A stretch of 64,000 nt of DNA from Cystobacter fuscus DSM 2262 (GCF_000335475.2 NZ_ANAH02000001.1:496001-560000); one strand, 5' to 3'. Numbered from the stretch's first letter, positions 17,324 through 26,681 are shown. Notes: generated by a model not told the origin, from the letters alone. A program made the numbers and translations.

Positions 17324-19177
17324 CTAGAACCGGATGCCGATGGTGCCGCGCACGGCGTGGGCCGTCTTCAGCTCGGTGATCTGCAGGCCCGTGCCCGTGT
17401 TGTAGTCCTGCAGGCCGCTGAGCGGGAAGAGCACGGACCAGTCCACGCGGGCGATGAAGCCATCCTCCGTCTCGTACTTCGCGCCCAGGTTCGTCTCCAG
17501 ACCCAGGGGCCGGTCCGTGAAGGACGGCGTGGACTGGGGGTAGATGGCCTGCGAGTAGATGGCGCTGCCGAAGACGTCGAAGCCCTGGGTGAGCGTGTAG
17601 CGCAGGGTGGGCTTGGCGTAGAAGGCATCCGTCACGGTGCCGATGAGCTCGCGGAAGAGGATGTTGTCCACGCGGTAGGCGCGGTTGAAGCGGAAGTTGC
17701 GCAGGTAGCTGTCGGCGCAGTCGGTGCCGCCGCAGCGGAACTGCGGACCATCCGCGTCACCCGGCTGGGTGAAGCCGCCCGGACCCGAGCCCCGCCGCCC
17801 CGGGTACGCCCCGAAGCCCGGCGCCCGATCTCCCGACGCGAAGCCCAGCTCGAGCTGGATGTTGAGCTTGCCGTTGAGCAGCCGGTACTCGCCCACCGCC
17901 GCGCCACCGAACTCCGCCACGGTGAGCGACTGGCTCTGGTTGGGATCCTCGACGCCGGGAGCCGAGGGCGTGTTCTGCCGGCTGCCGATGGTGCCCAGGT
18001 AGGCGGCCACCTCGAACTCCACGCGGAAGTTCTTCTCCTCGTAGCGCAGCCACACGTCCGGAATGACGAGCGAGGCGTTGCGCGGCACGTAGGTGCTGTT
18101 GCCCACCGAGCCGTCCGGGTTGAGCACCGCGCCCGAGCCGTTGAGCCCCTCGGACGAGGACTGCTGGCTGCGGTAGCTCACGTGGAGGCCGTAGTTGAGC
18201 ACACCCTGGTTGTTGTCCAGCTTGGCCTTCACCTGCTGCGGCGTGTCGCGCCGGGCCACCGCCAGCACGAAGCTGTGCACGTCGTCCGTCTTGGACACGT
18301 CCACCGGCTCGCTGTCCGGCCCGTTCGGATAGGCGTAGCGGCCCTCGTTGTTGAACTCGAACATGGGCGTCACGTAGAAGCCCTCGAGGGGCTCGGTGAC
18401 AAACATGACCCGGTCCACCTGGTCGCCGAAGTCGCACTCCAGGCAGTTGCCGTCGTTGCGCAGCAGGCCCAGACCCCAGTGCGCGTTCATCCGGCCGAAG
18501 CGGAGCAGACCCACCGGCGTGGACACCTCGCCGTAGACCTCGCGCACGGAGAACGCGTCGCGCAGGGCGTTGAGGCCCGCCCGGGGCGACGTCTGCCGGT
18601 CATTGAAGAGATCGAACAGGTAGTAGCCGTCGCTCGGGAAGCTCGTGGACGGCGTGGAGCCGAGCAGCAGGTTGTCCAGCACGTCGAACTGGGCCTTCAC
18701 CCGCACCTCTTCCGAGATGTTGAAGGTGGGCTCCAGGCGCAGGCGCATGTCGGCGCCCGACTGGGTGCGCTCGTTGGTGCGCGGCGAGGGGAAGAGCCGA
18801 CGCTCCTGCTGCTTGCCCAGATCGAACTGGTAGTAGAGGTTGGGACGCAGGCGGAAGTAGCCATCCAGCGTGAAGAGCTCCAGCTTGCGCTTCTCCTCCA
18901 TCCACTCCTCCTGCCAGTCCGAGGCGAGGGATTGGGTGGCGAGCTGGGCGCGGATCTCCTCGCGCATCTCCTGCTTGGCGGCTTCCACGCGCCGCTCCAC
19001 CTCCTGGCGGATGCGCTCCTCGGTGGAGTCGGTGGGCTCCAGGGAAGAGGGCGGCGTGGCGGGCTGGGCGCTCTCGGGCGCGGGGGCCGGCGAGCCCGTG
19101 GGGGGCGTCTCCGGCGTCTGCGCGGCGGCCGTGGCGGAGGCGACGAGGAGCGCCGCCAGCAGGGCGTTGGACGACAT
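17324..19177 (-). CDS. Outer-membrane beta-barrel protein (myxobacterial, function unknown)
   Basis: 617 residues from ATG 19177. A signal peptide (SSNALLAALLVASATAAAQ) is followed by a Pro/Thr-rich stretch, a short charged coiled-coil segment (about 50-95) and about 500 residues of alternating aromatic and polar strands ending in IRF, as in outer-membrane barrels with a terminal aromatic. Such proteins usually form porin-like channels. A cysteine pair occurs in CLECDFG and another in CGGTDCAD. It resembles large barrel proteins common in myxobacteria. It precedes the lptM-like/lysA run by 12 bp and may share its transcript. Confidence 0.7.
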   Translation of the reverse strand: MSSNALLAALLVASATAAAQTPETPPTGSPAPAPESAQPATPPSSLEPTDSTEERIRQEVERRVEAAKQEMREEIRAQLATQSLASDWQEEWMEEKRKLELFTLDGYFRLRPNLYYQFDLGKQQERRLFPSPRTNERTQSGADMRLRLEPTFNISEEVRVKAQFDVLDNLLLGSTPSTSFPSDGYYLFDLFNDRQTSPRAGLNALRDAFSVREVYGEVSTPVGLLRFGRMNAHWGLGLLRNDGNCLECDFGDQVDRVMFVTEPLEGFYVTPMFEFNNEGRYAYPNGPDSEPVDVSKTDDVHSFVLAVARRDTPQQVKAKLDNNQGVLNYGLHVSYRSQQSSSEGLNGSGAVLNPDGSVGNSTYVPRNASLVIPDVWLRYEEKNFRVEFEVAAYLGTIGSRQNTPSAPGVEDPNQSQSLTVAEFGGAAVGEYRLLNGKLNIQLELGFASGDRAPGFGAYPGRRGSGPGGFTQPGDADGPQFRCGGTDCADSYLRNFRFNRAYRVDNILFRELIGTVTDAFYAKPTLRYTLTQGFDVFGSAIYSQAIYPQSTPSFTDRPLGLETNLGAKYETEDGFIARVDWSVLFPLSGLQDYNTGTGLQITELKTAHAVRGTIGIRF

Positions 19178-19254
19178 AGGGGATTCTTCTCCGAGGCCGC
19201 GCGATTGCGGCGGGTGCAAAGGGCGGGCGAGTCAAGCGGAGTGCGTGGGGGGTG

Positions 19255-20115
19255 TCAACGACGGCGAGCGGTCCGCGCGCCGCGTTCCGCCCGGGATTCC
19301 GGGGCTGGGCCCGAGGGCTGGCACGAGGGACAGAAATGGGTGGTGCGCCCCCCCTGGGTCACCGACTCCACGGTCGTTCCACACCGGACACACGCCGTCC
19401 CGGCGCGGCCATAGACGAGGAAGCCGTTGCGGCCCCCCTCCTTGAGGTAGCGCACCTCCTCCTCCGCCTGCTGCTCCTGGAGGCCGAAGTCGAGCGCGGC
19501 GCGAACCCCCCGGGCCAGACGCTTCCACTCGGCGTCGGTGAGCGAGGCGGGCGGGCGCGAGGGGTGCAGGCCCGAGCGGAAGAGCGCCTCGGCGGCGTGG
19601 ATGTTGCCCAGCCCCGCCACCCTGCCCTGGTCCATCAGGGCCACCTTGAGCTCCTGCTTCGAGTTGCCCACCGCGTCCCGGAGCCGCGCGACGTCGAGGC
19701 CATCGGCGAGCGGATCGAACCCCAGGGCCTGGATGGGCGCGAGCGCGTGCAGGTGCGAGGCGGGACACGTCTCCATGCGTCCGAGCATGCGCGCGTCGGC
19801 GAAGTGGACGACGTCCTTGGAGTCCAGGTGGAAGCGGGCCCGGCTGTAGGGCACGGGGGCGTCCGGGGGGCGGCGCACGAAGCGGCCCGACATGCCCAGG
19901 TGCGCGAGCAGTCCCCGATCTTCCTCGAAGGAGAAGAGGAGGTACTTGCCGCGCCGCTCGAGCGAGAGCAGCCGGCCCCAGAGGGAGGCGAAGTCCTTCC
20001 AGCGCGCGCCCCGGAAGATCCGGGTGTCGTCCGCTTCGGCCTTCACCACACGGCGACCGTCCAGCCAGTGGACGAGGTGGCGCCGGGCGATCTCGACTTC
20101 GGGAAGCTCGGGCAT
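19255..20115 (-). CDS. mutM: Formamidopyrimidine-DNA glycosylase
   Basis: 286 residues from ATG 20115. The N-terminal MPELPEVE supplies the catalytic proline and glutamate, the lysine in RRGKYLLF is the conserved DNA-contacting residue, and the C terminus has a C-x2-C ... C-x2-C zinc finger (CVRCGT, CPSC). It removes 8-oxoguanine and other oxidised purines and nicks the abasic site. About 15 basic residues follow the zinc finger. It is divergent from the SIR2-like gene, 88 bp away. Confidence 0.96.
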   Translation of the reverse strand: MPELPEVEIARRHLVHWLDGRRVVKAEADDTRIFRGARWKDFASLWGRLLSLERRGKYLLFSFEEDRGLLAHLGMSGRFVRRPPDAPVPYSRARFHLDSKDVVHFADARMLGRMETCPASHLHALAPIQALGFDPLADGLDVARLRDAVGNSKQELKVALMDQGRVAGLGNIHAAEALFRSGLHPSRPPASLTDAEWKRLARGVRAALDFGLQEQQAEEEVRYLKEGGRNGFLVYGRAGTACVRCGTTVESVTQGGRTTHFCPSCQPSGPAPESRAERGARTARRR

Positions 20116-20182
20116 GGCGTGCGCGCAATACCACCTCGGGGGGAGCGACCTCACGTCTTCCGTCGTCTGCTACCGTTCATGC

Positions 20183-20195
20183 CTCGCGAAGCGAG
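20183..20195 (+). promoter_or_regulatory. Small inverted repeat beside the SIR2-gene ribosome binding site
   Basis: CTCGC-GAA-GCGAG forms a perfect 5-bp stem with a 3-base loop ending just before the AGAGG that likely serves as ribosome-binding site for ATG 20204. It could limit translation initiation or be an operator half-site pair; the length is short enough to occur by chance. Confidence 0.2.
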
Positions 20196-20203
20196 AGGAC
20201 TCG

Positions 20204-22162
20204 ATGAGCTATCCGAGGGAACTGGTCGAGGCGATCCGCAGACACCAGGTCGTCCCCTTCGTGGGGGCAGGCATCAGCATGGGCATCAAGCCGGGGCTGT
20301 TCCCCTCCTGGCCCAGGCTCCTGGAGGGTCTGGTCGAGCGGATGCGCGAGGAAGCCAGTCCGGAGGACACCATCGCGGAGGTGCGCCAGCGCATCGACCA
20401 GGGGGACTACCTCACCGCGGCCGAGCGGGCCTTCCAGGAGCTGGGGGCCTACCGCTTCAACCGGTTCCTGCGCGAGCGCCTCCGCCACAAGCGGCCGGAC
20501 GACGTGGATCTGTCCGTGGTCCAGGCCCTCTGGGAACTCCAGCCCCCGGTGGTGGTCACCACCAACTACGACGACGTCCTGCTGTGGGGCCGCGGGGACG
20601 CCGAGCCCGTCTCCAATGACCAGGACGACGAGCTGAACCTGTTGGACATCCAGGCCTCCCCCACGGACCCTCGCGTCTGGCACCTGCATGGCACCATCCA
20701 CCGGCTCGCCACGCTGGTGCTCGCGGGCGCCGACTACAAGCGCCTCTATGGGGACTCGGCTCAGCCCGCCAGCTACTCCCACTACACGAGCGCGCTGGTC
20801 CGCCTGCGCGAGTGGATCCGCTCCAGGCCCTTTCTCTACATGGGCTTCAGCTTCAGCGACCCCTACGTGCTCAAGCAGCTCGAGCATGTCATTGGCATCA
20901 CCCGGGGGCGGCAGGTCCCCAGCTTCGCGCTGATGAAGAAGGGACAGATCGATCGGGGGGCGCTCTGGCCGAAGTACAACATCCAGATCGTCGAGTACGA
21001 GGACCACGGAGCACCGCTGGCGGAGACCCTGCTCGGACTCGCGCGGGCGGCCTTCGGCGCCAGCCCCGCCCCCGCCCCCGTGCCGCAATGGCCGCCCGTG
21101 ATGCCCGCCGCCGCGCCCGGAGCCTTCACGTCCAGCCACATCCCCGCCTCCGCGCCGCAAGCGCCGCCCGTGATGCGCGGCTCGAGCCCCGCGGCGTTCT
21201 CGTCCGGCCCGCCTCCCGCACCGGTGCCGTCCCAGCCCTCCGTGGCCCGGCCCGCGCTGGAGGAGGAGTACACGCGCATCCTCCGAAGCCAGCACCGGCT
21301 GGTGCTGCTCGCACCCGAGGATGGCGGGGCCCGCTCACTCGCCCGGGGCGTGGCGGCACGGTATGGGGAGCACGTCACCTGGCTGGCGCCCCCCAACGTC
21401 CCCGACTGCACCGAGGCCGAGTACTGCCGGGCGCTCCTGGGAGAAGCCTACGTCAAGGGCTTCGACGCGCTGGTGGAGCACCTGCGCGAGAAGGCCGAGC
21501 GGCTCGGGCGCGAGCACCTGATCGTCCTGCGCAACGAGTGGGGTCCGTTCGAGCACCTCAAGCGGCTCGGCAACACGCTGCGCCGGATGATGGACGAGCC
21601 CTCGCCGGTGGACTTCCACTTCCTCATCGCGGGAGGCGAGCGCTCGGCGTGGATCCTCCACAACGTGAAGAGTTTCTCCGTGTTCACGGGAGCCCCCCGG
21701 CGCGAGGTGCCGGACCTCACGGTGGAGGAAGTGGGGCGCTATCTGGCCGCCCTGGGTGAGGACGCGGCACGCCACGCGGCGGGCGTTCACGAGGCCACGG
21801 GAGGTCATCTGGGGCTGCTCCGGGAAGCCTTGAGCAGCGAAGGGTCGCGCGACGCGGATGCGATCACGGCGCGGCTGGCTCGCAGCCCCTCGCTGCGAAG
21901 CACGGTGCAGGAGCGCCTGCTTCAGGACGAGCGCAATGGCTACCGGGGGGAGCGCAGTTGCCACGCCGTGCTCGGGAAGCTACTCGCCGGACAAACCGTG
22001 GAGGCGCTGGAGCCGCTCGACCACCGGGTGGAGTACCCCGAGGTTCGATTGTACTTCGCGGGACTGGTGCGTGCGGACGCACAGGGGAGGACCGTGCCGC
22101 GGTGCAAGGCCGTGGAGCACGTGGCTCGCGAGGCGCTGGCGCGGCAGGACGTGCGCCCGTGA
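20204..22162 (+). CDS. SIR2-like NAD-hydrolase-type protein with a degenerate AAA/STAND-like C-terminal module
   Basis: 652 residues from ATG 20204. The N-terminal about 275 residues are a SIR2-like domain: PFVGAGIS at 18-25, TTNYD at 119-123 (candidate catalytic Asn121), WHLHG at 159-163 (candidate His162), and GFSFSDPYVL. Relatives in defence systems such as Thoeris, DSR and Avs cleave NAD. A Pro/Ala-rich linker follows (about 287-345). The C-terminal 300 residues look like a P-loop ATPase module that has lost its motifs: the Walker A position reads APEDGGARS (370-378) and the Walker B position LIVLRNEW, followed by a helical/winged-helix-like end. No membrane segment. Its TGA overlaps the GTG of the WD40-ATPase gene, so the two are co-translated. 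A SIR2 effector role is inference. Confidence 0.85.
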   Translation: MSYPRELVEAIRRHQVVPFVGAGISMGIKPGLFPSWPRLLEGLVERMREEASPEDTIAEVRQRIDQGDYLTAAERAFQELGAYRFNRFLRERLRHKRPDDVDLSVVQALWELQPPVVVTTNYDDVLLWGRGDAEPVSNDQDDELNLLDIQASPTDPRVWHLHGTIHRLATLVLAGADYKRLYGDSAQPASYSHYTSALVRLREWIRSRPFLYMGFSFSDPYVLKQLEHVIGITRGRQVPSFALMKKGQIDRGALWPKYNIQIVEYEDHGAPLAETLLGLARAAFGASPAPAPVPQWPPVMPAAAPGAFTSSHIPASAPQAPPVMRGSSPAAFSSGPPPAPVPSQPSVARPALEEEYTRILRSQHRLVLLAPEDGGARSLARGVAARYGEHVTWLAPPNVPDCTEAEYCRALLGEAYVKGFDALVEHLREKAERLGREHLIVLRNEWGPFEHLKRLGNTLRRMMDEPSPVDFHFLIAGGERSAWILHNVKSFSVFTGAPRREVPDLTVEEVGRYLAALGEDAARHAAGVHEATGGHLGLLREALSSEGSRDADAITARLARSPSLRSTVQERLLQDERNGYRGERSCHAVLGKLLAGQTVEALEPLDHRVEYPEVRLYFAGLVRADAQGRTVPRCKAVEHVAREALARQDVRP

Positions 22163-25100
22163 GCCCGTGGGTGCTCGGTGCGGCCCTCGCGCTCGTGGTC
22201 TCGGTGACGCAGGGAAAGACGCGCGAAGAAGTGCTCGTCCCGGAAGGAGAGCCCGCGAGCATCCTGGAGGGGGCAAACTGGTTGCCCATGGGAGATGTCT
22301 CCTCTGTCTCGTTCAGCCCGGATGGGTATTCCCTGGCTTCGGGGTTAGGCGACACAACGGTGCGGCTGTGGGACGTGACCACTGGGCGCGAACTGCGTCG
22401 CTTCACGGGACATACAGGAGCGGTGATATCCGTGGCACTCAGCCCCGATGGTCGCACCCTGGCCTCGGGCTCCTCCGACAAAACGGTGCGACTGTGGGAC
22501 GTGGCCACTGGGCGTGAACTGCGTCGCATCGAGGGACATGCAGAAATAGCAACGGTGATGTCCGTGGCATTCAGTCCCGATGGCCGAACCCTGGCCTCGG
22601 GAGGCTTCGATAAGACGGTGCGACTGTGGGACGTAGCCACTGGGCACGAGTTGCGGCGATTTGAGGGGCACCCCACCATGGTGGTGTCCTTGGCCTTCAG
22701 TCCAGACGGCCGCACCCTGGCTTCGGGAGGTGGGTACGACAATACGGTACTGATATGGGAGGTGGCCACCGGCCGCGAGTTGCGCCGTTTCGAGGGACAT
22801 CACAGCTTTGCGGTGTTCGTAGCATTCAGCCCGGATGGGCGCACCCTGGCCTCGGGGGCAGATGATGTGCGGCTATGGGATGTAGCCACTGGACGCGAGT
22901 TGCGTCTCCTAGAGGGACACACCTCTAGTGTCAGGTCCGTAACCTTCAGCCCGGATGGGCGAACCCTGGCTTCGGGGGCAGATGATGTGCGGATATGGGA
23001 TGTGGCTACTGGACGCGAGTTGCGCCGCTTGGCGGGGAACATCGCCACATTCAGCCCGGATGGGCGCATCCTGGCTTCAGGGGCATATAACAGCACAACG
23101 CATAACAGCACAACGCAACTATGGGACGTAGCTACCGGGCACGAACTGCGTCGCCTGCAAGGACACACCTCTGGTGTGCAGTCCGTGGCTTTCAGCCCGG
23201 ATGGGCAAACCCTGACTTCGGGGACCACCGACAGAATGGTGCGACTGTGGGAGCTGACCACCGGGCACGAACTCCGCCGATTGGAGGGGCACACCAAAGC
23301 CGTGCTGTCTGTAGCCCTCAGTCCAGATGGGCGCACCCTGGCTTCAGGGTCGGACGACAATACGGTACAACTGTGGGATGTGGCCACCGGTCGCGAACTG
23401 CGCCGCTTGGCGGGGCATACCAATCATGTGCTGTCCGTGGCATTCAGTCCAGATGGGCGCACCCTGGCTTCAGGGTCTCATGATTATACAGTACGACTGT
23501 GGGATGTGGCCACCGGTCGCGAACTGCGCCGTTTGGCTGGGCATACCTTTTGGGTGCAATCCGTAGCATTCAGTCCAGATGGGCGCACATTGGCGTCGGG
23601 GGCAGGAGACAAGACGGTGCGTCTATGGGATGTGGCTACCGGGCGCGAACTGCGCCGCCTGCAAGGACATACCGGCATGGTGGTATCCGTGGCATTCAGC
23701 CCAAATGGCCGCATTTTGGCCTCGGGGGGCAGCACCTTGGCCTTGACGCCAGAAGACAAAACGGTGCGTCTATGGGACGTGGCTACCGGGCGCGAACTGC
23801 GTCGCCTGCAAGGACATACCGGCGTGGTGGCATCCGTGGCATTCAGCCCGAATGGCCGCATCTTGGCCTCGGGGGCGGAAGACAAGACGGTACGCCTATG
23901 GGACGTGGCCACCGGGCGCGAGTTGCATCGCATAGAAGAACATACAGCCAGTGTGCTAGCAGTGACCTTCAGCCCAGACGGGCGCACCCTTGCGTCTAGT
24001 GATGAAGCAGGAATCATCCGGCTGTGGTCGCACGTCGATGGGCAGCCCACAGGAGTCCTGATCGGGGGACAAAACGGATGGCTGAGCCAGATTGGTAATC
24101 AACCCGTCTTTCGTCACGACGATGGCCATTTCTTATACCGAAAGCTTGAGGATGGAAGGCTTGAGCCCGTTCTACCCCCTAGGAGGGAACTTGAGCCACG
24201 GCTCTCCAGCCAAACCACGCTACAGACCGTTCCGGGAGATTTCGGAGACCTGGGTGAACTCGCACTGACTGTCGCCAACGAAAAGGGCGCGGGACGTGCG
24301 TACTGGATCCGGATCGAGCCCGTCGAGATTCCCCCCGGACTGGTCCTGCTCCCGCCCGCGCCCCTCATGCGCCTGGAGGCAGGCGACTCCGTGCCACTTC
24401 GAGTAGGGCTCTCATACCTGAGGCCCGAGGGCGCGCCCTTCCCGGATTCCTCCAAGACCCGCCTCAGACTCGTCATCAAGCTCGTCCATGCCTTTGGCGA
24501 GGGACCCACGGTCGCGATCCCCCTTCAGCTGAAGACGCCCGAGCTGAAGCTGGAGCAGGAGCCCCGCATCGAGGACAAGGTCCTGACCGTCATCCTCAAG
24601 AACACAGGGACGCAGTCCACCGGGCAGCTGGTCATCCGCGGTGCATTCGGCCCCCCGTCATCCACGCCCCGGACGGAACAGACCTCGAACGCTCAGGCAC
24701 CCGTGCAGAGGGAACAGACGCTCGTACTGGGACCCGGCCAACAGGAGCGAGTCCCATTCGCCATTCCGGAGGCCCTCCTCCCACTCGACAGCATCTCCTT
24801 CCAGCTCACGGCGAACTACGAGCGCTGGCCGCGGGAATGGAGCTTCTCGGCCCCAGAGGTGCGAGCCCCCGTCCCTTATGCCCTGTATGGCGCCCTGCTC
24901 CTGGGAGCCATGCTGCTCGTCTCGGGCGTGTACTACGCGCGCGTCTACCGGCATCCCGTGGTGGTGCAGGCTGCGGCCACCCCCGCCCTGCTCAGGACAT
25001 ACCCCCTCGGGGACACGGAGCGCGCGGACCTGGCCCTGCGGCGTGCACGGCGCCGTGACGCCACCCTCACCGCCGCGAGCATCCCCTTGCTTCGCTGGGA

Positions 25101-26574
25101 GCGCCTGCTCCGAGGCGCAAGGCATCCCTCGGAGGTGGCCGCCGCCTTCACCGAAGCGCTCGGCGCCCGGCTCGGCGCTCCCCTCGGTGAGCGAGCCTGG
25201 GCCCTGGAACTGCCCCCGCTGCGCTTGCGCTTCACGCGACAGACGGCCCTCCTCGTCCTCGATGGACCCCGAGTCGAGTCCGGTGAGGCCCAGCGGATGA
25301 TGACGGACGTCTTCCAGGACGGACGAGGTCCCAGTCAGGTGCTCGTGCTCGACCGGACCCAGGCCCAGAACGCCTCCCAGGTGTTCAAAGAACTGCCCCA
25401 GGTGCGCGCCGTCGCCCTCTCCGCCGATCGGCTCCGGGATCTGCTGCTCGCCGAGAATCCCTCCCGACTGCTGGAGTCCAGCATCGCCGAGCAGGTCGCC
25501 GTCTCGGAGCTGTCTCCCTATCAGGTGTCCGGTGGCGTGAAGGACGACCACCTGTTCTTCGGCCGCGAGCGCGAGGTGCGTGTCATCGCGGATCGGACCT
25601 TGCGCAACTTCTTCGTGGTGGGCCAGCGACAGATGGGCAAGAGCAGTCTCCTGCTTGCCGTCCAACGTCGGCTCCAGGCCCGCCCGAACGTGGACGTGCG
25701 CTACACCGTGCTCGACGGCGCGGACCTGCACGACCGACTCGCCCGTGAGCAGAAGGATTTCGCGGCGGGGAACTCGCTCCCCGCCTTCATGGATCTCGCC
25801 GCAGGAACGACATCCCGGCCCCGGCTGTGGCTCATCGACGAAGCGGACGAGTTCATCAAGGCGGATGCCCGGGCAGGATACCCGGTGGTGCAGGCCATGC
25901 GCGCTCTGTCCGAGGAAGGCCGGGCCTACTTCGTCCTCGCGGGCTTCTGGGACTTGTACCGGGCCGTGGTGCTGAACGAGCGGCAACCGCTGCGCAACTT
26001 CGGCGAGCATCTCCGGCTAGAGCCACTGGACGCGCGCTCCGCGCTGGCGCTGGTCACCGAACCGCTCGCCGCCCTGGGACTGCCGTGGGATGCACCCACC
26101 ACGCCCGAGCACCTGCTTCAGCAGGCCGGGTGCCGGGCGAACCTGCTCGTGCTCGCCTGCAAGGCGCTGGTGGAGACCCTGCCCCCCGAGGCGCACGTGC
26201 TCACCCGCGCGCATCTGGAGCGTGTGCTGCACGAGGACAAGGATCTGCGCGATCAATGCCGCCGCTGGCGTGGAGACCACCCACTCCATCGGGCCGTGGT
26301 CCGCCAGGCACTCCTGCTCGAGCGCCCCACCCGGGAGGAAGTCCGGCAAGCCCTCAAGGCGCGGGGAGCCAATATCTCCTCCGTCGACTTCGACGAGGCC
26401 ATGGACCACCGGGAGCTGAGCTACGTGCTGGTGCCAGATGGAGAGGGCCGTCTGTATTGTCCCGTGCCACTCATGCGGCGCTACATCGAATCCGAGCGCG
26501 GACTGGAGACAGGACTCGCCGAGGATCTCGATGACCTCCGCCGGGGCTTCTCCGAGGTGCCTCCGCCGGCCTGA
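22159..26574 (+). CDS. Transmembrane protein with 14 WD40 repeats outside and a P-loop ATPase inside
   Basis: 1471 residues from GTG 22159, which overlaps the upstream stop (GTGA). Order: a hydrophobic signal/anchor (about 3-17); 14 WD40 repeats (about 46-628), enough for two seven-bladed propellers; a beta-rich region (about 640-895); one clear transmembrane helix (about 905-927); an unrecognised alpha/beta region (about 935-1130); then a P-loop ATPase with FFGREREV, Walker A GQRQMGKSS (1155-1163), Walker B LWLIDEADEF (Asp1227, Glu1228) and a helical, winged-helix-like C terminus. The two hydrophobic segments predict propellers in the periplasm and ATPase in the cytosol. The layout is that of a STAND/NLR-like sensor. 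Partner of the SIR2-like protein; ligand and function unknown. Confidence 0.88.
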   Translation: MSPWVLGAALALVVSVTQGKTREEVLVPEGEPASILEGANWLPMGDVSSVSFSPDGYSLASGLGDTTVRLWDVTTGRELRRFTGHTGAVISVALSPDGRTLASGSSDKTVRLWDVATGRELRRIEGHAEIATVMSVAFSPDGRTLASGGFDKTVRLWDVATGHELRRFEGHPTMVVSLAFSPDGRTLASGGGYDNTVLIWEVATGRELRRFEGHHSFAVFVAFSPDGRTLASGADDVRLWDVATGRELRLLEGHTSSVRSVTFSPDGRTLASGADDVRIWDVATGRELRRLAGNIATFSPDGRILASGAYNSTTHNSTTQLWDVATGHELRRLQGHTSGVQSVAFSPDGQTLTSGTTDRMVRLWELTTGHELRRLEGHTKAVLSVALSPDGRTLASGSDDNTVQLWDVATGRELRRLAGHTNHVLSVAFSPDGRTLASGSHDYTVRLWDVATGRELRRLAGHTFWVQSVAFSPDGRTLASGAGDKTVRLWDVATGRELRRLQGHTGMVVSVAFSPNGRILASGGSTLALTPEDKTVRLWDVATGRELRRLQGHTGVVASVAFSPNGRILASGAEDKTVRLWDVATGRELHRIEEHTASVLAVTFSPDGRTLASSDEAGIIRLWSHVDGQPTGVLIGGQNGWLSQIGNQPVFRHDDGHFLYRKLEDGRLEPVLPPRRELEPRLSSQTTLQTVPGDFGDLGELALTVANEKGAGRAYWIRIEPVEIPPGLVLLPPAPLMRLEAGDSVPLRVGLSYLRPEGAPFPDSSKTRLRLVIKLVHAFGEGPTVAIPLQLKTPELKLEQEPRIEDKVLTVILKNTGTQSTGQLVIRGAFGPPSSTPRTEQTSNAQAPVQREQTLVLGPGQQERVPFAIPEALLPLDSISFQLTANYERWPREWSFSAPEVRAPVPYALYGALLLGAMLLVSGVYYARVYRHPVVVQAAATPALLRTYPLGDTERADLALRRARRRDATLTAASIPLLRWERLLRGARHPSEVAAAFTEALGARLGAPLGERAWALELPPLRLRFTRQTALLVLDGPRVESGEAQRMMTDVFQDGRGPSQVLVLDRTQAQNASQVFKELPQVRAVALSADRLRDLLLAENPSRLLESSIAEQVAVSELSPYQVSGGVKDDHLFFGREREVRVIADRTLRNFFVVGQRQMGKSSLLLAVQRRLQARPNVDVRYTVLDGADLHDRLAREQKDFAAGNSLPAFMDLAAGTTSRPRLWLIDEADEFIKADARAGYPVVQAMRALSEEGRAYFVLAGFWDLYRAVVLNERQPLRNFGEHLRLEPLDARSALALVTEPLAALGLPWDAPTTPEHLLQQAGCRANLLVLACKALVETLPPEAHVLTRAHLERVLHEDKDLRDQCRRWRGDHPLHRAVVRQALLLERPTREEVRQALKARGANISSVDFDEAMDHRELSYVLVPDGEGRLYCPVPLMRRYIESERGLETGLAEDLDDLRRGFSEVPPPA
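22300..24045 (+). repeat. Tandem WD40-coding repeats, 14 units of about 126 bp
   Basis: Fourteen units of about 42 codons share FSPDGRTLASG, an RLWDVATGREL core and a closing LxGH. Units 9-13 are nearly identical to each other also at DNA level in their core; units 5 and 6 lack a few codons before the RLWD core, unit 7 has lost part of its first strand and carries an STTHNSTT insertion, and unit 12 has an extra 8-residue insert. The stretch is visibly less GC-rich than the flanking genes. Confidence 0.9.
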
Positions 26575-26681
26575 GGTGCCCAAGGGGGAGTGACGTCCCC
26601 TCGGGGAGCGAGGAAGCCCCGCTCGTCACAACGCGCCCGCGCCACCTCTGCCCAGAGGGCACCTGTCCCGGGAGATACGGA

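Noticed and set aside
20116-20203. Divergent promoter for mutM and the SIR2 gene
   Set aside because: No hexamer pair with acceptable spacing found; a promoter must exist but cannot be placed.
19892-20203. N-terminal extension of the SIR2 frame across mutM
   Set aside because: The added residues are antisense to mutM; ATG 20204 sits directly before the SIR2 fold.
22300-24045. Regular repeats resembling a CRISPR or tandem DNA repeat array
   Set aside because: The unit of about 126 bp is coding in one frame and matches WD40 blades, with no spacers.
22345-24050. Long minus-strand frames across the WD40 array
   Set aside because: They are mirror images of the repeats, with Ser/Arg/Pro text and no start signals.
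26575-26681. Small double-glycine leader peptide gene before the exporter cluster
   Set aside because: The 107-bp gap has no start-to-stop frame with a leader-like sequence, only short GC-rich inverted repeats.
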